Shown in pieces: positions 14,746 to 14,869 of a DNA stretch of 14,869 nt (its first letter is position 1; every line of letters begins with the position of its first letter). Origin of the DNA: Bacillota bacterium. GTDB taxonomy: Bacteria; Bacillota_A; Clostridia; Clostridiales; Clostridiaceae. The stretch spans positions 1-14,869 of the forward strand of contig JAKBFR010000052.1 of assembly GCA_021837545.1 (NCBI GenBank), written 5' to 3'. A program made the position numbers and the translations under genes. The notes beneath the pieces are model-generated. The model worked only from the letters and a program-made list of their open reading frames with translations, made no database searches and was not told the DNA's origin.

Positions 14746-14869
14746 GTATAATTAAGTTGTAAATTTAATAAAAAACTATTTATATTTCTAACGAACATTT
14801 CACTTCTTATGTTTTTTAATATTCTTATTTATTACCTATCTTATATATTATAATCAATTTGCATTTCGT

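Noticed and set aside
1..14869. tRNA genes, rRNA, CRISPR arrays, intact transposases or prophage genes
   Set aside because: No cloverleaf sequence, regularly spaced repeat array or transposase/integrase reading frame was seen; the only tandem repeat is the coding one at 36-135.

Overview
The window is strongly AT-rich and most genes have GGAGG- or GGGGG-type ribosome binding sites. Together with a magnesium M-box, a tandem glycine riboswitch and the protein families present, this points to a low-GC Firmicute, most likely Clostridium sensu stricto. It looks like a chromosomal housekeeping and accessory segment. I see no rRNA, tRNA, CRISPR array, phage module or intact transposase.

Layout: (1) 25-1062 (-) is a GtrB/DPM1-like membrane-anchored glycosyltransferase whose tail is made of 39-bp tandem repeats. 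(2) 1063-1593 has no gene but carries three strong hairpins, including a clean terminator and a two-hairpin element that resembles an IS200/IS605 end. (3) 1594-2625 (-) is a divergent QueG-like double [4Fe-4S] protein. (4) 2626-2986 is a divergent intergenic region with a short thiolase fossil and a large nested palindrome overlapping the promoter of a LysR-family regulator (2987-3877, +). (5) 4151-6880 and 7282-9993 (both -) are two tandem paralogous MgtA-type P-type Mg2+ ATPases. Upstream of them (about 10303-10601) lies a complete control unit: a consensus promoter, an M-box aptamer and an intrinsic terminator. Small leader ORFs sit in front of each ATPase. (6) 10817-11086 (-) is a small two-helix membrane protein. 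(7) 11418-12821 (-) is a CycA-type D-alanine/D-serine/glycine permease behind a tandem glycine riboswitch (12963-13142), followed by a 15-codon ORF and a terminator. (8) 13344-13725 (-) looks like a decayed gene. (9) 13765-14654 (+) is a compact cluster: a small ORF with an apparently broken start codon, a YbjQ-family protein and two small membrane proteins, ending in a hairpin.

Functionally the window has two independent metabolite-sensing circuits. High Mg2+ should fold the M-box and terminate transcription ahead of the mgtA pair. Glycine should act through the tandem aptamer on a permease expected to carry glycine and D-amino acids. The LysR gene is probably autoregulated and may act on the divergent QueG-like gene. 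The least explained parts are the mgtA leader ORFs, the micro-ORF after cycA, the broken-start ORF before ybjQ, and the hairpin element at 1355-1420.
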